In this document: positions 63,996-64,000 of the stretch, in pieces
Position numbering within the stretch: the stretch's first letter is position 1
Layout of the letters: each line of letters begins with the position of its first letter
Assembly (NCBI RefSeq): GCF_032461945.1
Contig: NZ_JAWCUD010000005.1
Coordinates: 186,001-250,000 of the forward strand
DNA: 64,000 nt
From: Paenibacillus_E violae
GTDB lineage: Bacteria; Bacillota; Bacilli; Paenibacillales; NBRC-103111
Reading direction: 5' to 3'
Made by a program: the position numbers and the translations under genes
Notes under the pieces: model-generated
Seen by the model: the letters and a program-made list of their open reading frames with translations, nothing else
Database searches by the model: none
What the model was told of the DNA's origin: nothing

Positions 63996-64000
63996 ATGAA
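63996..64000 (+). CDS. Possible start of next gene, truncated
   Basis: ATGAA at the window end, six bases after GAGGGAG. Too short to judge product. Confidence 0.3.

Overview
The window looks like chromosome of an endospore-forming Gram-positive of the Paenibacillus/Cohnella kind. The reasons are a tricistronic GerA-type germinant receptor operon with a forespore-type promoter, GlnK/GlnL and AraR/AraNPQ-like sugar and glutamine genes, oligosaccharide ABC transporters beside large membrane-anchored AraC regulators, strong AGGAGG ribosome sites and intermediate GC. The genus is inferred from gene content only.

Region 1 (1-2500): the 3' end of a DUF1284 gene, a dispersed four-box repeat, a divergent SRAP-domain protein and a membrane diguanylate cyclase. 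Region 2 (2629-27217): one long rightward operon for an extracellular contractile injection system (eCIS, of the PVC/Afp type): AAA+ ATPase, DUF4255 protein, carboxypeptidase-regulatory-like protein, one sheath, inner tube, a tail-assembly chaperone with an apparent -1 frameshift into a DUF6760-like reading frame, second tube protein, a giant repeat-rich protein (candidate length ruler), LysM adaptor, hub and spike as separate genes, gp25 wedge, two large baseplate J-like proteins, a propeller/tail-I protein and an RNRYFYGKL-family protein, closed by an intrinsic terminator. No capsid, terminase or integrase is present, so it is not a prophage. No PAAR tip, receptor-binding fibre or cargo toxin is recognisable.

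Region 3 (27519-32645): a TetR regulator and a 14-TM MFS exporter, each with its own near-identical operator, then a metallophosphoesterase-EamA pair and a DeoR regulator. Region 4 (32834-38862): an LplABC-like sugar importer and its probable membrane AraC regulator. Region 5 (38878-42569): a gerKA-KB-KC-like germination operon behind a sigma-G-like promoter. Region 6 (42566-47356): AraC regulator, GH35 beta-galactosidase, an alkaline-phosphatase-fold enzyme and a CapA-like protein.

Region 7 (47357-48724) has no gene: six tandem 112-bp hairpin units with compensatory stem changes, four TTGTAC-nnn-GTACAA palindromes, a terminator-like hairpin, half of a four-box element and a degenerate GC-rich repeat. 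Region 8 (48725-54755): glutamine ABC importer, a TSUP permease and the GlnK/GlnL two-component system. Region 9 (54845-57064): a 47-codon leader ORF and a terminator ahead of an ABC-F ATPase, the layout of ribosome-mediated attenuation. Region 10 (57304-62795): AraR-like repressor divergent from an AraNPQ-like arabino-oligosaccharide importer and a cytoplasmic GH43 enzyme. The window ends with a pirin-family protein and a small unknown protein.

The strongest unexplained signals are the candidate frameshift in the eCIS operon, the four-box dispersed element whose boxes keep exactly 51-bp spacing at four loci, and the tandem covarying hairpin array.
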